A stretch of DNA of 64,000 nt from Oceaniferula marina (lineage in GTDB: Bacteria; Verrucomicrobiota; Verrucomicrobiia; Verrucomicrobiales; Akkermansiaceae): contig NZ_JACBAZ010000004.1 of the NCBI RefSeq assembly GCF_013391475.1, positions 372,001 to 436,000 on the forward strand, written 5' to 3'. Shown in pieces: positions 51,619 to 60,593 of this stretch (position 1 is its first letter; each line of letters starts with the position of its first letter). Under the pieces are notes generated by a model. It was not told the DNA's origin and did not search any database. It worked only from the letters and a program-made list of their open reading frames with translations. Both the position numbers and the translations under genes were made by a program.

Positions 51619-52737
51619 CTATCGCTTCAAACGCACCGCCGTACCACAATACGTGCAATAAAACCACTTGTAGAACATAGCATGCAAGGCAGTCGGGAAA
51701 ATATACCCAATCAAAGGAATGTGATGAGCCTTACGGTTTTTAAGGCACTTTTTCGGAGCAAACTGACGCTGTCCACACACACGGCAACGAGCGACAATCC
51801 CCCAGAACAGGTAACAAAGAGCTGACAGGGCAAGAGCTGAAACCAGACCGATGGTCCACCACACCGCCTGAGGCCAGTCATACATCTGATCCACAAAAAT
51901 CATCACCGGGACACCAAACACGGTGAGCACGAGAAGCAACTGGACCAAGACCGAGAAAAAAGCCGCTGTTCGAACCCGCCAGGGTTCAGGGTGCAAGACG
52001 CCGCGAACAAACCGTCTCGATTCCGGACTAATCCCGGCATTCAACCCGGCACTGACGGACACCACATCCCGCTGAGCCCCTTTGTCCAAGGGCTTCACAT
52101 GGTGATCATCACTTTCCGCCTGGTTAAAATCCCGTATCCTCGAGGTCATCAAGCCCGTTCGTTTGACCTCGTTAATGCGCCGTTGTTGCTGTTTTCGCAC
52201 TTTAGGCGTCACCACCTTCATCTCCACATCCCCTTGACAATCCGTCAACAACACCCCTTCTGCAATATCACTCACTGCCAAATTGTGTCGTTTGATTAAT
52301 TCCGCCGGAACCGGCTCGGCCTCGGGAGAAACGTCCAGCATCGATTGCACCTCAAGATCATCTTCAAAGTTCACCGGCGATTCGGATTTTCGGCGATTCA
52401 GGTCAACTGGCACCTCGGCCACGGCAGCCAAAAAGGCCTCTCGTTCATCAGGTTGTTCTCCCGAATCAACAGAGGGAGCGACCCTCGCTGCACCCGCTTG
52501 CGCTCCTGCGACATAAGCATCACCAAGCGCCTTTTTCGCTTCTCCCTTCCAGTGATCCAACAATTCAGCCGTCGGTTCATGTGGGATCAACTCAAGCGTT
52601 CGGTTCGCCTTGATCAACTCATCAAGCAGCTCAACCGGGTTGGCCTCACACAACTCCTGAGCATCCAGATAGCCCACCGCCTCCAGTAAATCGAGCTCAT
52701 CAGCGGGCAGGGATGCAATAGATTGTAATCGAGGCAT
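51619..52737 (-). CDS. DUF4332-like protein with membrane and zinc-ribbon-like C-terminus
   Basis: A 372-aa protein. The N-terminus (1-70, LPADELDLLEAVGYLDAQEL...) resembles DUF4332 or helix-hairpin-helix segments. A polar linker follows, then two membrane helices (about 255-300), then two CxxC pairs, CRVCGQRQ and CTYCG, separated by a hydrophobic stretch (IPLIGYIFPTALHAMFYKWF). The pairs could join into one zinc site. I do not recognise the whole protein. It is convergent with dtd. Confidence 0.7.
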   Translation of the reverse strand: MPRLQSIASLPADELDLLEAVGYLDAQELCEANPVELLDELIKANRTLELIPHEPTAELLDHWKGEAKKALGDAYVAGAQAGAARVAPSVDSGEQPDEREAFLAAVAEVPVDLNRRKSESPVNFEDDLEVQSMLDVSPEAEPVPAELIKRHNLAVSDIAEGVLLTDCQGDVEMKVVTPKVRKQQQRRINEVKRTGLMTSRIRDFNQAESDDHHVKPLDKGAQRDVVSVSAGLNAGISPESRRFVRGVLHPEPWRVRTAAFFSVLVQLLLVLTVFGVPVMIFVDQMYDWPQAVWWTIGLVSALALSALCYLFWGIVARCRVCGQRQFAPKKCLKNRKAHHIPLIGYIFPTALHAMFYKWFYCTYCGTAVRLKR

Positions 52738-52814
52738 AAGGATCAGAATAGAAAAAGACGTTGGCTAAACTAACCAACAAGTCGATGGTGGCAAGCTTCA
52801 AGTAAGGCAATAAC

Positions 52815-55496
52815 CTAGACCAATGCCGCACGCATTTCCTCTAGCTGATCAAGCTTTTGTTGCCACTCGGCTAAACGTTCTTTTTCGCGCTCAACCAAGG
52901 CCGGAGGGGCCTTGTCAACAAAAGCCGCATTACCGAGCTTGGATGCGCATTTCTGCACTTCCTTACCCACTTTGGCAATCTCCTTGTCGAGACGTGATTT
53001 CTCAGCCTCAACATCGATCAAGCCTTCAAGTGGCATGTAAACTTCACCCAGATCAGACACCGCTGCCGGCGTCCCCTTCGGTGCCTCATAATCGGACTGG
53101 AGATCAATCACTCCGGCCCCGGCAAGCAAGGCCAAGGTTTCCGTTTCCCCTGCAACCCAGTCAGCAGCTGGCTTGATCACAAAACGCACATCCTTACGGT
53201 TGGCGACGTTGTATTCCGCCTTGAGATTGCGCAAGCGTCCAGCCGACTCATAAACAGCTGCCGCAATGGCCGCTGCGCGGGTCGATTCATCTTCGCTGAG
53301 CGAAGCCAATACCGGCTCGGATGGAACCTCCTGGTTCATCAAAAACTCACCCTCGGGAACAAATCCGAGACGATGCGACAGTTCCTCGGTGATATGAGGC
53401 ATGTACGGGTGCAAATAGGCCAAATAGCGCTGCATCACCGTATCCATCACCGCCAAGGTGCGGGATTTCACCTGTTCATCATCGGAGCGCATATCTCCTT
53501 TTACGGCTTCCAGGAACTTGTCACAGTATTCACTCCAGAAAAAATCATAAAGCAATTGCCCAACCTCATTGAAGCGGTAATCAGCGTATGCTTTTTCCAA
53601 GTTAACAGCCAAGGTGTCGAGCTTCGCCAAAATATCCAAATGATACGCTGGCAAATCGGCAGAAACCTCAAAGCCATTCGTGGACAGCTCGGATCGCCCT
53701 CCGCTCATCTGGCGGAACCGGCAGGCGTTATATAACTTGTTGGCAAAGTTCCGACCTTCGGCCACCAGCGCGACATCAAATCGTACATCCGATCCAACCG
53801 GAGCGGTACGCAACAGACCGAAGCGCAAGCCATCTGCACCATATTCGTCCATCAAATCGATTGGATCAGGAGAGTTGCCGAGCGACTTGCTCATCTTCCG
53901 TCCCTTGATATCGCGAATGATGGAGGTGAAAAAGACATTCTTAAACGGCAGACCATCTGCAAAGCGGTAGCCCGCCATGATCATGCGAGCGACCCAGAAA
54001 AAGAGAATATCCGGCCCGGTCACCAAATCAGAGGTCGGGTAGAATTTAGCACGTTCATCATCCTGCATCGTGGCAAAAGGCCAGAGCCAGGAACTGAACC
54101 AAGTGTCCATCACATCCTCATCACGCACCCAGTTGTCCGGGTCGGATGGAGGCTCGGCACCCACATAGATATCACCGGCCTGCATGTCACTCACGTCGAG
54201 CGACTCCGCAGACTGCAAATCCTGAACCTTTTCCTTTTTATACCACACCGGAATCTGGTGCCCCCACCAGAGTTGTCGGCTGATGCACCAGTCCTGAATG
54301 TTTTCGAGCCAGTGGGCGTAGGTTTTACTCCAGCGTGCCGGACGGAAACTGATATCTCCCTGAGCAACCGCATCCGCAGCCTCCTGCACGCAGGGGTATT
54401 TCAAAAACCACTGCATCGAAATCCGCGGTTCGATCGGCACATCGGCACGTTCGGAAAAACCGACGTTATTGTCGTATTCTTCAACCCGGATCAGCAGTCC
54501 CAGTTCCTCAAGCTTGGCCGCTGCCTTCTTACGGGCGACAAAGCGATCCAATCCGTCCAGATCCGGGCACCCCGGGCAATTGACGGTACCATCCGGATGC
54601 AGCACATCGATGATTTCCAAATCGTGGCGCTCTCCGATTTCGAAGTCAGCCTTGTCGTGGGCAGGAGTGATTTTTAATGCTCCGGTTCCAAACTCAATGT
54701 CCACGTGCTCGTCAGCGATGATTTCGATCTCAGCCTCGGGGAATGGTCGGCGCACCTTGCGGCCGATGTATTGGCCATATCGCTCATCCTTCGGGTTCAC
54801 AGCCACCGCGGTGTCCCCCATCAACGTTTCTGGTCGGGTGGTCGAAATCTCGAGATATTCGCCCGGGGAATCCACCAGCTCGTATTTCATGTAGTAAAGT
54901 TTCGACTTCTGAGGCTTCATGATCACCTCTTCATCCGAAAGTGCCGTCAGGGAAACCGGGCACCAGTTCACCATCCGTTTCCCGCGGTAAATCAAACCAT
55001 CGTTGAAAAGCTCGGTAAAAACCTTCGCAACCCAAGCCGAGTAGTCATCATCCATGGTAAAGCGCTCCCGCTCCCAATCACAAGAGCAGCCAAGCCGCTT
55101 CAACTGCTGAATGATAATGCCGCCATGCTTTTCCTTCCAATCCCACACTCGATCCAAAAAGGCCTCGCGACCAAGGTCTCGTCGGCTTTTTCCTTCCTCA
55201 TCTCGCAACTGCCTCTCCACCTTGGTCTGGGTGGCGATACCCGCGTGGTCCGTACCTGGCAACCATAGCACCTCCTTCCCCTGTTGCCGAGCTCGGCGAG
55301 CCAGGATATCCTGCATGGTATTATTAAGAACGTGCCCAAGGTGCAGAATACCTGTCACATTCGGAGGAGGAATCACGATCGAATATCCCTCTTTCTCGGA
55401 AGATTCATCAGCATGGAAACAACCGTGCTCAAGCCACGCGGAATACCAATTTTTTTCCACGGCTTGAGGTTCATAGGCTTTGGGCAGCTCGGACAT
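52815..55496 (-). CDS. valS: Valyl-tRNA synthetase
   Basis: Class I synthetase, 893 aa: HIGH-type motif PPNVTGILHLGH near residue 44, editing domain with TTRPETLMGDTAVAVNP, KMSKSLGNSPDP, anticodon-binding domain and a C-terminal coiled coil (about 830-890, EKSRLDKEIAKVGKEVQK...). The length matches the bacterial family. The 5' end faces tsaD; the 198 bp between the two starts hold a tandem heptamer repeat. Confidence 0.97.
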   Translation of the reverse strand: MSELPKAYEPQAVEKNWYSAWLEHGCFHADESSEKEGYSIVIPPPNVTGILHLGHVLNNTMQDILARRARQQGKEVLWLPGTDHAGIATQTKVERQLRDEEGKSRRDLGREAFLDRVWDWKEKHGGIIIQQLKRLGCSCDWERERFTMDDDYSAWVAKVFTELFNDGLIYRGKRMVNWCPVSLTALSDEEVIMKPQKSKLYYMKYELVDSPGEYLEISTTRPETLMGDTAVAVNPKDERYGQYIGRKVRRPFPEAEIEIIADEHVDIEFGTGALKITPAHDKADFEIGERHDLEIIDVLHPDGTVNCPGCPDLDGLDRFVARKKAAAKLEELGLLIRVEEYDNNVGFSERADVPIEPRISMQWFLKYPCVQEAADAVAQGDISFRPARWSKTYAHWLENIQDWCISRQLWWGHQIPVWYKKEKVQDLQSAESLDVSDMQAGDIYVGAEPPSDPDNWVRDEDVMDTWFSSWLWPFATMQDDERAKFYPTSDLVTGPDILFFWVARMIMAGYRFADGLPFKNVFFTSIIRDIKGRKMSKSLGNSPDPIDLMDEYGADGLRFGLLRTAPVGSDVRFDVALVAEGRNFANKLYNACRFRQMSGGRSELSTNGFEVSADLPAYHLDILAKLDTLAVNLEKAYADYRFNEVGQLLYDFFWSEYCDKFLEAVKGDMRSDDEQVKSRTLAVMDTVMQRYLAYLHPYMPHITEELSHRLGFVPEGEFLMNQEVPSEPVLASLSEDESTRAAAIAAAVYESAGRLRNLKAEYNVANRKDVRFVIKPAADWVAGETETLALLAGAGVIDLQSDYEAPKGTPAAVSDLGEVYMPLEGLIDVEAEKSRLDKEIAKVGKEVQKCASKLGNAAFVDKAPPALVEREKERLAEWQQKLDQLEEMRAALV

Positions 55497-55580
55497 GGCG
55501 CGGTTTCTGCCAAAGTCCCCCGGATTTGTAAAGGATGAACCCGCACACCATCCGAGATCCCCCCCAAGGGCAATTCACCA

Positions 55581-55643
55581 CCATCTCCCATCTCCCATCT
55601 CCCATCTCCCATCTCCCATCTCCCATCTCCCATCTTCCATCTT
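55581..55643. repeat. Tandem heptanucleotide repeat (9 x CCATCTC)
   Basis: Nine units of CCATCTC; the last two have CCATCTT. The minus strand reads GGGAGAT repeated, with seven GGG runs spaced by four bases, which meets the G-quadruplex pattern. It lies in the shared upstream region of valS (minus) and tsaD (plus), 85 bp before the valS start and 52 bp before the tsaD start. The number of copies is likely to vary by slippage. Confidence 0.9.
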
Positions 55644-55694
55644 CTTATCCCACTTGAAACTTGAATCTTTAATCTTGAATCTTAACGTCAGTCC

Positions 55695-56729
55695 ATGCCA
55701 ACAACCATCCTCGCCATCGAGTCAAGCTGCGATGAAACTGCCGTAGCGGTCCTCCGACACACCGACACCAAGGAAGGCTCGCAGGTCGAGGTTCTGGCAT
55801 CCGAGATTTCCTCCCAGATCGATATCCACCGCGAGTTCGGAGGAGTTGTCCCGGAGCTCGCCAGCCGTAACCACTCACTCCATCTACGGCCACTGATCGA
55901 ATGCGCCATGGAAGATGCCGGGGTGAACATCGAAGAGATCGACGCCTTTGGAGCCACCGCCGGACCAGGTCTGGCATCCTCATTGCTGGTCGGCAACACC
56001 ACCGCCAAATCGCTGGCTCTGGCCACCGGCAAACCCTTCATCTCAGTCAACCACATGGAGGGCCACCTGCTGTCCCCCTTTCTTCACGAACCCGCACTAC
56101 GCTCCAACCTCGCCCTGATCGTCTCAGGAGGCCACACCCTGCTCATCCAGATGAAGGCATTCGGCAACTACCAACGGCTCGGAAGCACACGGGATGATGC
56201 CGCGGGCGAAGCCTACGACAAGGTCGGTAAAATGCTCGGCCTCCCCTACCCCGGCGGCCCCGAAATCGAAAAACAGGCCCGATCAGGGTCAGCCGAAGCC
56301 TTTCAATTTCCTCGATCCATGATGAAAGATGGTCTCGATTTTTCTTTCTCCGGGCTCAAAACCGCCGTGCTTTACCAGCTGGAAAAACTCGACCCCGAAA
56401 GCGGACGGGCACCCGCCGACTCCATCCCCGACCTCTGTGCCTCTTTCCAAGCTGCCGTCATCGATGTTCTGGTCAGCAAAACCATCCGAGCCGCCCGGGC
56501 ATGCGGAGAAACCACCATTTCTCTCTCCGGAGGCGTCTCCTGCAATCTTGCCTTACGTGAAGCGATGCAACGAGCCTGCGATCAGCATGGCATCACCCTT
56601 CTGATCGCCCCGCCCGCGCTATCCACAGACAATGCCGCCATGATCGCCTTTGTCGCCCTGCACCATCATCTTCAGGGGCAATCGTCAAGCCTACACCTCG
56701 ATATCAACCCGAACCTCAAACTCACGTGA
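55695..56729 (+). CDS. tsaD: tRNA N6-threonylcarbamoyladenosine biosynthesis protein TsaD
   Basis: Catalytic subunit of the t6A37 transferase. The 344-aa ASKHA-fold protein has ILAIESSCDETAVAV, the metal-binding NHMEGHLLSP, ALIVSGGHTLLI, GEAYDKVGKMLGLPYPGGP and the C-terminal LSGGVSCN and DNAAMIAF motifs. Start ATG 55695. It overlaps the next gene by 4 nt (GTGA). Confidence 0.96.
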   Translation: MPTTILAIESSCDETAVAVLRHTDTKEGSQVEVLASEISSQIDIHREFGGVVPELASRNHSLHLRPLIECAMEDAGVNIEEIDAFGATAGPGLASSLLVGNTTAKSLALATGKPFISVNHMEGHLLSPFLHEPALRSNLALIVSGGHTLLIQMKAFGNYQRLGSTRDDAAGEAYDKVGKMLGLPYPGGPEIEKQARSGSAEAFQFPRSMMKDGLDFSFSGLKTAVLYQLEKLDPESGRAPADSIPDLCASFQAAVIDVLVSKTIRAARACGETTISLSGGVSCNLALREAMQRACDQHGITLLIAPPALSTDNAAMIAFVALHHHLQGQSSSLHLDINPNLKLT

Positions 56730-57706
56730 TCACCCGTTCCTGCATCCTCGCCCTCGGCCTTTTTCTTGTCTGTAGCTTCCACCGGGCCCTTGCAGAAAAC
56801 AACGATCCTCTCCGGGTTCTGGTCTGGAACGTCTGGCACGGAACCAACGATGTCGAACAAGGCCCTGAAAAAGCCCTGGCACTGATCAAACAAAGCAAAG
56901 CCGATATCTGCCTACTTCAGGAAAGCTATGACATCAACGGCGAGCGCCCACGCTTCGGGCCTTGGGCGGCCTCCCAGCTCAAATGGAACCACTGGCAAAG
57001 CAAAAGCCCCCACCTCTGTGTGCTCACCCGGTTTACCATCAAAAAAACTTTCTTCCACCACCCGTGGCACGCCGTCGGCACGGAACTCGAAGACGATCAC
57101 GGCCGAACACTCCATGCCTTAAGTATCTGGCTCGATTACCGCAGCAATATCGCAACCTACCTCAAAGACCACCCCGACGCCTCCGACAAAGACCTCCTTC
57201 TCTCGGAGTCCTCACGGTCGAAACGGCTCAAGCAATGTCAGGAGATCATCAAATTCCTGGAGTCCTCATCCTTGACCAAGCTCAACACCCCGCTGCTCGT
57301 CGGTGGTGACTGGAATTGCCCGTCCCACCTCGACTGGACAACACAGACAACCGCCGCATTCAAGACCAGACGTCCATTGCAACTCCCCGTTAGCATCGCC
57401 ATGCATGAGGCCGGTTTTTCTGACACTTACCGTAGCGTTCACCCCAACCCCGTCAGCCACCCGGGAAATACCTGGTCCCCATTGTTTCGACAGGACAAAG
57501 AAGGCAACCCGCTGCCCATGAACCGCATCGATCGACTCTACTACAAATCCAACGCCACCCGGCCCTTACTCAAACCGATTCGCGCCACTGTCTTCCCTGA
57601 ACAACTCGAAGACAATGCCACCCCGATCAAAAAACGACTCTTCCCGAGCGACCACGCTGCCGTGCTCATCGAATTTGAATGGCAACCCGCCACCACAAAA
57701 AAATAA
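56726..57706 (+). CDS. Secreted endonuclease/exonuclease/phosphatase family protein
   Basis: A 326-aa protein with a signal peptide (cleaved near HRALA-ENN) and an EEP fold: LVWNVWHG, the metal Glu in ADICLLQESYD, VGGDWNCPSHLDW with the Asp/Asn pair, and the final SDHAAVLIEFEW with the catalytic His. The substrate may be a phosphodiester or a sphingomyelinase-like lipid, and cannot be read. The GTG start overlaps the tsaD stop, so the two are translationally coupled, though their roles seem unrelated. Confidence 0.85.
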   Translation: MITRSCILALGLFLVCSFHRALAENNDPLRVLVWNVWHGTNDVEQGPEKALALIKQSKADICLLQESYDINGERPRFGPWAASQLKWNHWQSKSPHLCVLTRFTIKKTFFHHPWHAVGTELEDDHGRTLHALSIWLDYRSNIATYLKDHPDASDKDLLLSESSRSKRLKQCQEIIKFLESSSLTKLNTPLLVGGDWNCPSHLDWTTQTTAAFKTRRPLQLPVSIAMHEAGFSDTYRSVHPNPVSHPGNTWSPLFRQDKEGNPLPMNRIDRLYYKSNATRPLLKPIRATVFPEQLEDNATPIKKRLFPSDHAAVLIEFEWQPATTKK

Positions 57707-57730
57707 GACCTGAATTTGCGAACACACGTT

Positions 57731-57758
57731 TTGACAAACGGACCAATCCACGTAATAT
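57731..57758 (+). promoter_or_regulatory. Sigma70-like promoter of the DUF3127 gene
   Basis: TTGACA (57731-57736), 16-nt spacer, TAATAT (57753-57758), 30 bp before the ATG at 57788. A near-consensus -35 box; it is one of the strongest-looking promoters in the window and makes this gene a one-gene unit with the terminator at 58191. Confidence 0.65.
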
Positions 57759-57787
57759 CCCCCTCATCATCATCATTACTTACTAAC

Positions 57788-58159
57788 ATGTACGAAGCTA
57801 CAGGAAAACTCAAAGTCATTTTCGACACCCAAACCTTCCCAAGCGGATTCACCAAACGTGAATTTGTCGTCACCATCGGTGACCAAAACTACCCGCAGGA
57901 TGTCAAATTCGAACTCATTAAAGACAAGTGCTCATGGTTGGATAATTTTCAACAAGACCAGGAAGTCACCATCAGCTTCGATATCCGGGGCAACGAATAC
58001 AAAGGCAAGTACTACGTCAACCTCAACTGCTGGAAAATCGTCGGGGCCAATGCAGGAGGCGGCACCCAAGCCCCCCCCCAACAAACACCGGCAGGCAATG
58101 TGGCCAGCTCGGGGGAACCCTCGGCAGACGACCTACGGAGCGACGACATTCCGTTCTAA
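57788..58159 (+). CDS. DUF3127 protein with SSB-like acidic tail
   Basis: A 123-aa protein. The first about 85 residues form the DUF3127 domain, a predicted OB-fold (MYEATGKLKVIFDTQTFPSG, FVVTIGDQNYPQDVKFEL, VTISFDIRGNEYKGKYYVNL). A Gly/Pro/Gln-rich linker follows and the protein ends in DLRSDDIPF, very similar to the DDDIPF tip of bacterial SSB, which recruits repair and replication proteins. The start at ATG 57788 fits the domain and promoter. Its function is not established; an ssDNA-related role is inference. Confidence 0.88.
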   Translation: MYEATGKLKVIFDTQTFPSGFTKREFVVTIGDQNYPQDVKFELIKDKCSWLDNFQQDQEVTISFDIRGNEYKGKYYVNLNCWKIVGANAGGGTQAPPQQTPAGNVASSGEPSADDLRSDDIPF

Positions 58160-58190
58160 CCAAACACAGTTCTAGACCTTCAATTATCTC

Positions 58191-58224
58191 AAACCTCGCG
58201 TATTCAACTACGCGAGGTTTTTTT
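58191..58224 (+). terminator. Rho-independent terminator after the DUF3127 gene
   Basis: AAACCTCGCGTA, loop TTCAAC, TACGCGAGGTTT, followed by TTTT: a perfect 12-bp stem. It lies 31 nt after the DUF3127 stop and, with its A-rich 5' side, could also act on the minus strand. Confidence 0.9.
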
Positions 58225-58306
58225 GTTATACCAATGAGGCATTTGGCGGAGTGGTATGAGCATTCATCATCAAAGCCTCGCGAAACAAACCCGATCCACA
58301 AAAAGA

Positions 58307-59101
58307 TCAAGACCCCGGAGGATCCGAAGCTTTGGATAGCGGCTTATAAATAGGGCGCGGTAAACGTCCCGTCCCAGTATCGCCGTGAGCACGCTGCTCG
58401 GAGATGGCCTTCGCAAGGGCTGAGGCAAGACGATCCCTGTATCCCGCACTCCGGCACAAGCGGGCCTCACTCGCATGGGTCAAATACCCAAGCTCGACAA
58501 GAACCGATGGAATCCGGGTATTGCGGGTAAGCCGCAATCGACGCCTAACCAAACCCCGGCTTCGATATTCCGAAGGGCTGACTTTGGCCAACTCGCGCTG
58601 AATACGCCACGCAAGACTATAACTATCCACCCGCCAATAATACGTTTCCGGTCCACGTGTGCTTCGTGACCTCGATGAGTTGTAGTGCAAACTGACCAAG
58701 ATTGCCGAATCATAGCGATTCGCTTTAGCTACCCGGTCATCCAAATCCACAAATTGATCCGAGCTGCGTATCATCACCACCTTGAACTTGCCCGCCAGCT
58801 TCCGTTTGAGTCTCTTGGCCGTATCCAGAGCCAAATCCTTCTCCACCGCCCCATGCCCACGAGCCCCCGAATCCTTGCCTCCATGTCCGGCATCAATGAT
58901 CACGGTCCGAAACCCTTTCGGACCCGGACGGTGCCCCCAATAATCCCGCTTCAAACTTTGTTTGCCAGCAGATGGGGTGTCCCCACCTCCGGAGTGCGCA
59001 CATGCCGCCAAAAAAATCGAGATACACACAAGCGATCCCGCAGCAAATCTCTTGCAGCGACAAACGCCCACCCGGTGAATCAATAATGGCATCCCGAACA
59101 T
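58307..59101 (-). CDS. N-acetylmuramoyl-L-alanine amidase lipoprotein (Amidase_3)
   Basis: Second amidase of the window, 264 aa, with a lipoprotein signal (lipobox LAAC near residue 34) and the Amidase_3 core: VIIDAGHGGKDSG (zinc His), GAVEKDLAL (zinc Glu), VSLHYNSS (zinc His) and VLVELGYLTH (catalytic Glu). Unlike the soluble enzyme at 38280, this one would be membrane-anchored. An insertion between 150 and 190 is Arg-rich. Confidence 0.88.
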   Translation of the reverse strand: MFGMPLLIHRVGVCRCKRFAAGSLVCISIFLAACAHSGGGDTPSAGKQSLKRDYWGHRPGPKGFRTVIIDAGHGGKDSGARGHGAVEKDLALDTAKRLKRKLAGKFKVVMIRSSDQFVDLDDRVAKANRYDSAILVSLHYNSSRSRSTRGPETYYWRVDSYSLAWRIQRELAKVSPSEYRSRGLVRRRLRLTRNTRIPSVLVELGYLTHASEARLCRSAGYRDRLASALAKAISEQRAHGDTGTGRLPRPIYKPLSKASDPPGS

Positions 59102-59135
59102 TAGTCACAAGATTGCAGATTTGCACATAAAAAGA

Positions 59136-60593
59136 TCATTCCGCCACCATGGCATCTAGCAACTCCCGTAAATCAACCGTGCAGACGGTCGTCAAGGTGT
59201 CACTTTTTGCGTATGGCAAAATCAAGCGGTCGCCATGAATCATCGCTCCGCAACTATACACGACATTGGGAACATAGCCCTCCCTTCCATCACCTTCAGG
59301 TTTGAGCAATGGCTCCTTCAAGGCACCGATCACTTTTGTCGGGTTGTTCAAATCAAGCAACAAGGCCCCCAGACAATACTGCCGCATCGGCCCAACCCCA
59401 TGCGTAATGACAAGCCATCCTTCGGGCGTTTCCAAGGGGGATCCACAATTGCCAATTTTAATAAACTCCCAAGGATATACTGGCTCACGGATCAAAATCG
59501 GATCCGACCAGTAATGTAAATCATCGGCATACATTAAAAACAAATTTTCATCGTCCAAGCGCGACAACATCGCGTAACAATTGCAGATTTTACGAGGGAA
59601 CAGTGCCATACCTTTGTTTTTCACCGCAGGCCCGTGAAGCACTCTGGCTCTGAAATAAAGAAAATCCTGGGTTTCCATCAACTGGGGCAAAATCATTCGC
59701 CCATTATACGCAGTATAAGTGCCAAAGTAGGTCACCGTTCCATCATCGTCGACAAAACGCACAAAGCGGGCGTCTTCGATACCATTGCTTTCATTCACCG
59801 AAACAGGAAAGACAATACGCTCGGAAATCGGAATCTCTTCGGAAAATTCAATATCATAGTTCGCCTCAGCCAACCAATGAATCCGGTTAATCACATGATC
59901 TTCATCGTCAGCAACATCTCCATGACAGGTTAGCGTCGACTTGATTGCCTCTCGAAGGTCATCGATGGTAATCAACGGGCCCAATTTATCCAATACCGGC
60001 TGCAAGCAGGATTCGTCCATCTTTAAGGCACGGAGCTTATGCATGAACATCGCCTTGCGAAACACTGGATTCGTCACACGTTCCGGAGTGGTCACAAACT
60101 CCGAGGCATCATCAAGTTTCACCTCGTAATCCGCACCTACCACTCCAGTCCTGAATGCGATCGAGGAAATATGTCCTTCCCCGGTCGCCCTTAAACTCAT
60201 GATGAAGCGAACTTCTCCCGGGCTCAAGCCACTCTGATCAGGATGGGCTACAATCGAAGGATTGAAGAGCGCGGCAGCCTCTAACGAGTATTCATGTGAA
60301 AACAAAGCTCCGATGTAGAGCTTCCTATTCTCTGACAAGGATTCGGGATCTGGAATATGATCGACTATTTGCTCATAACGCTTGGCCCACACCTTTCGGA
60401 TACCTTTGTGACGTGTTCCAAAATCCTCCCGGGTTCGGGCCAGATCGTCAGACACTTCTTGCTCGGACATCGCCAATGTCCGTTTGATAATATGTTCCCA
60501 GCGAGCGGGATCGGGGTTAAAGGGTCTCACGAGGACCCGGGTGTCATCAGGTAACAACTCGATGCCCGTCGGATGTATATGGGGGGGGTGCAT
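59136..60593 (-). CDS. GH130 family glycosidase/phosphorylase-like protein
   Basis: A 485-aa protein of the GH130 five-bladed propeller family, known for beta-mannoside phosphorylases and mannosidases. The signature NGIEDARFVRF contains the proton-donor Asp (about 274), and FNPSIVAHP, TYFGTYTAYNG, GNCGSPLETPEGWLVITHGVG and YVPNVVYSCGAMI follow in the usual order. It has an extra about 100-residue N-terminal part (1-95). No signal peptide, so cytoplasmic. It overlaps the end of the glycosyltransferase gene by 47 nt; the two form one unit. Confidence 0.85.
   Translation of the reverse strand: MHPPHIHPTGIELLPDDTRVLVRPFNPDPARWEHIIKRTLAMSEQEVSDDLARTREDFGTRHKGIRKVWAKRYEQIVDHIPDPESLSENRKLYIGALFSHEYSLEAAALFNPSIVAHPDQSGLSPGEVRFIMSLRATGEGHISSIAFRTGVVGADYEVKLDDASEFVTTPERVTNPVFRKAMFMHKLRALKMDESCLQPVLDKLGPLITIDDLREAIKSTLTCHGDVADDEDHVINRIHWLAEANYDIEFSEEIPISERIVFPVSVNESNGIEDARFVRFVDDDGTVTYFGTYTAYNGRMILPQLMETQDFLYFRARVLHGPAVKNKGMALFPRKICNCYAMLSRLDDENLFLMYADDLHYWSDPILIREPVYPWEFIKIGNCGSPLETPEGWLVITHGVGPMRQYCLGALLLDLNNPTKVIGALKEPLLKPEGDGREGYVPNVVYSCGAMIHGDRLILPYAKSDTLTTVCTVDLRELLDAMVAE

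Noticed and set aside
55581-55643. CRISPR array
   Set aside because: The unit is 7 bp with no spacers; it is a simple tandem repeat.
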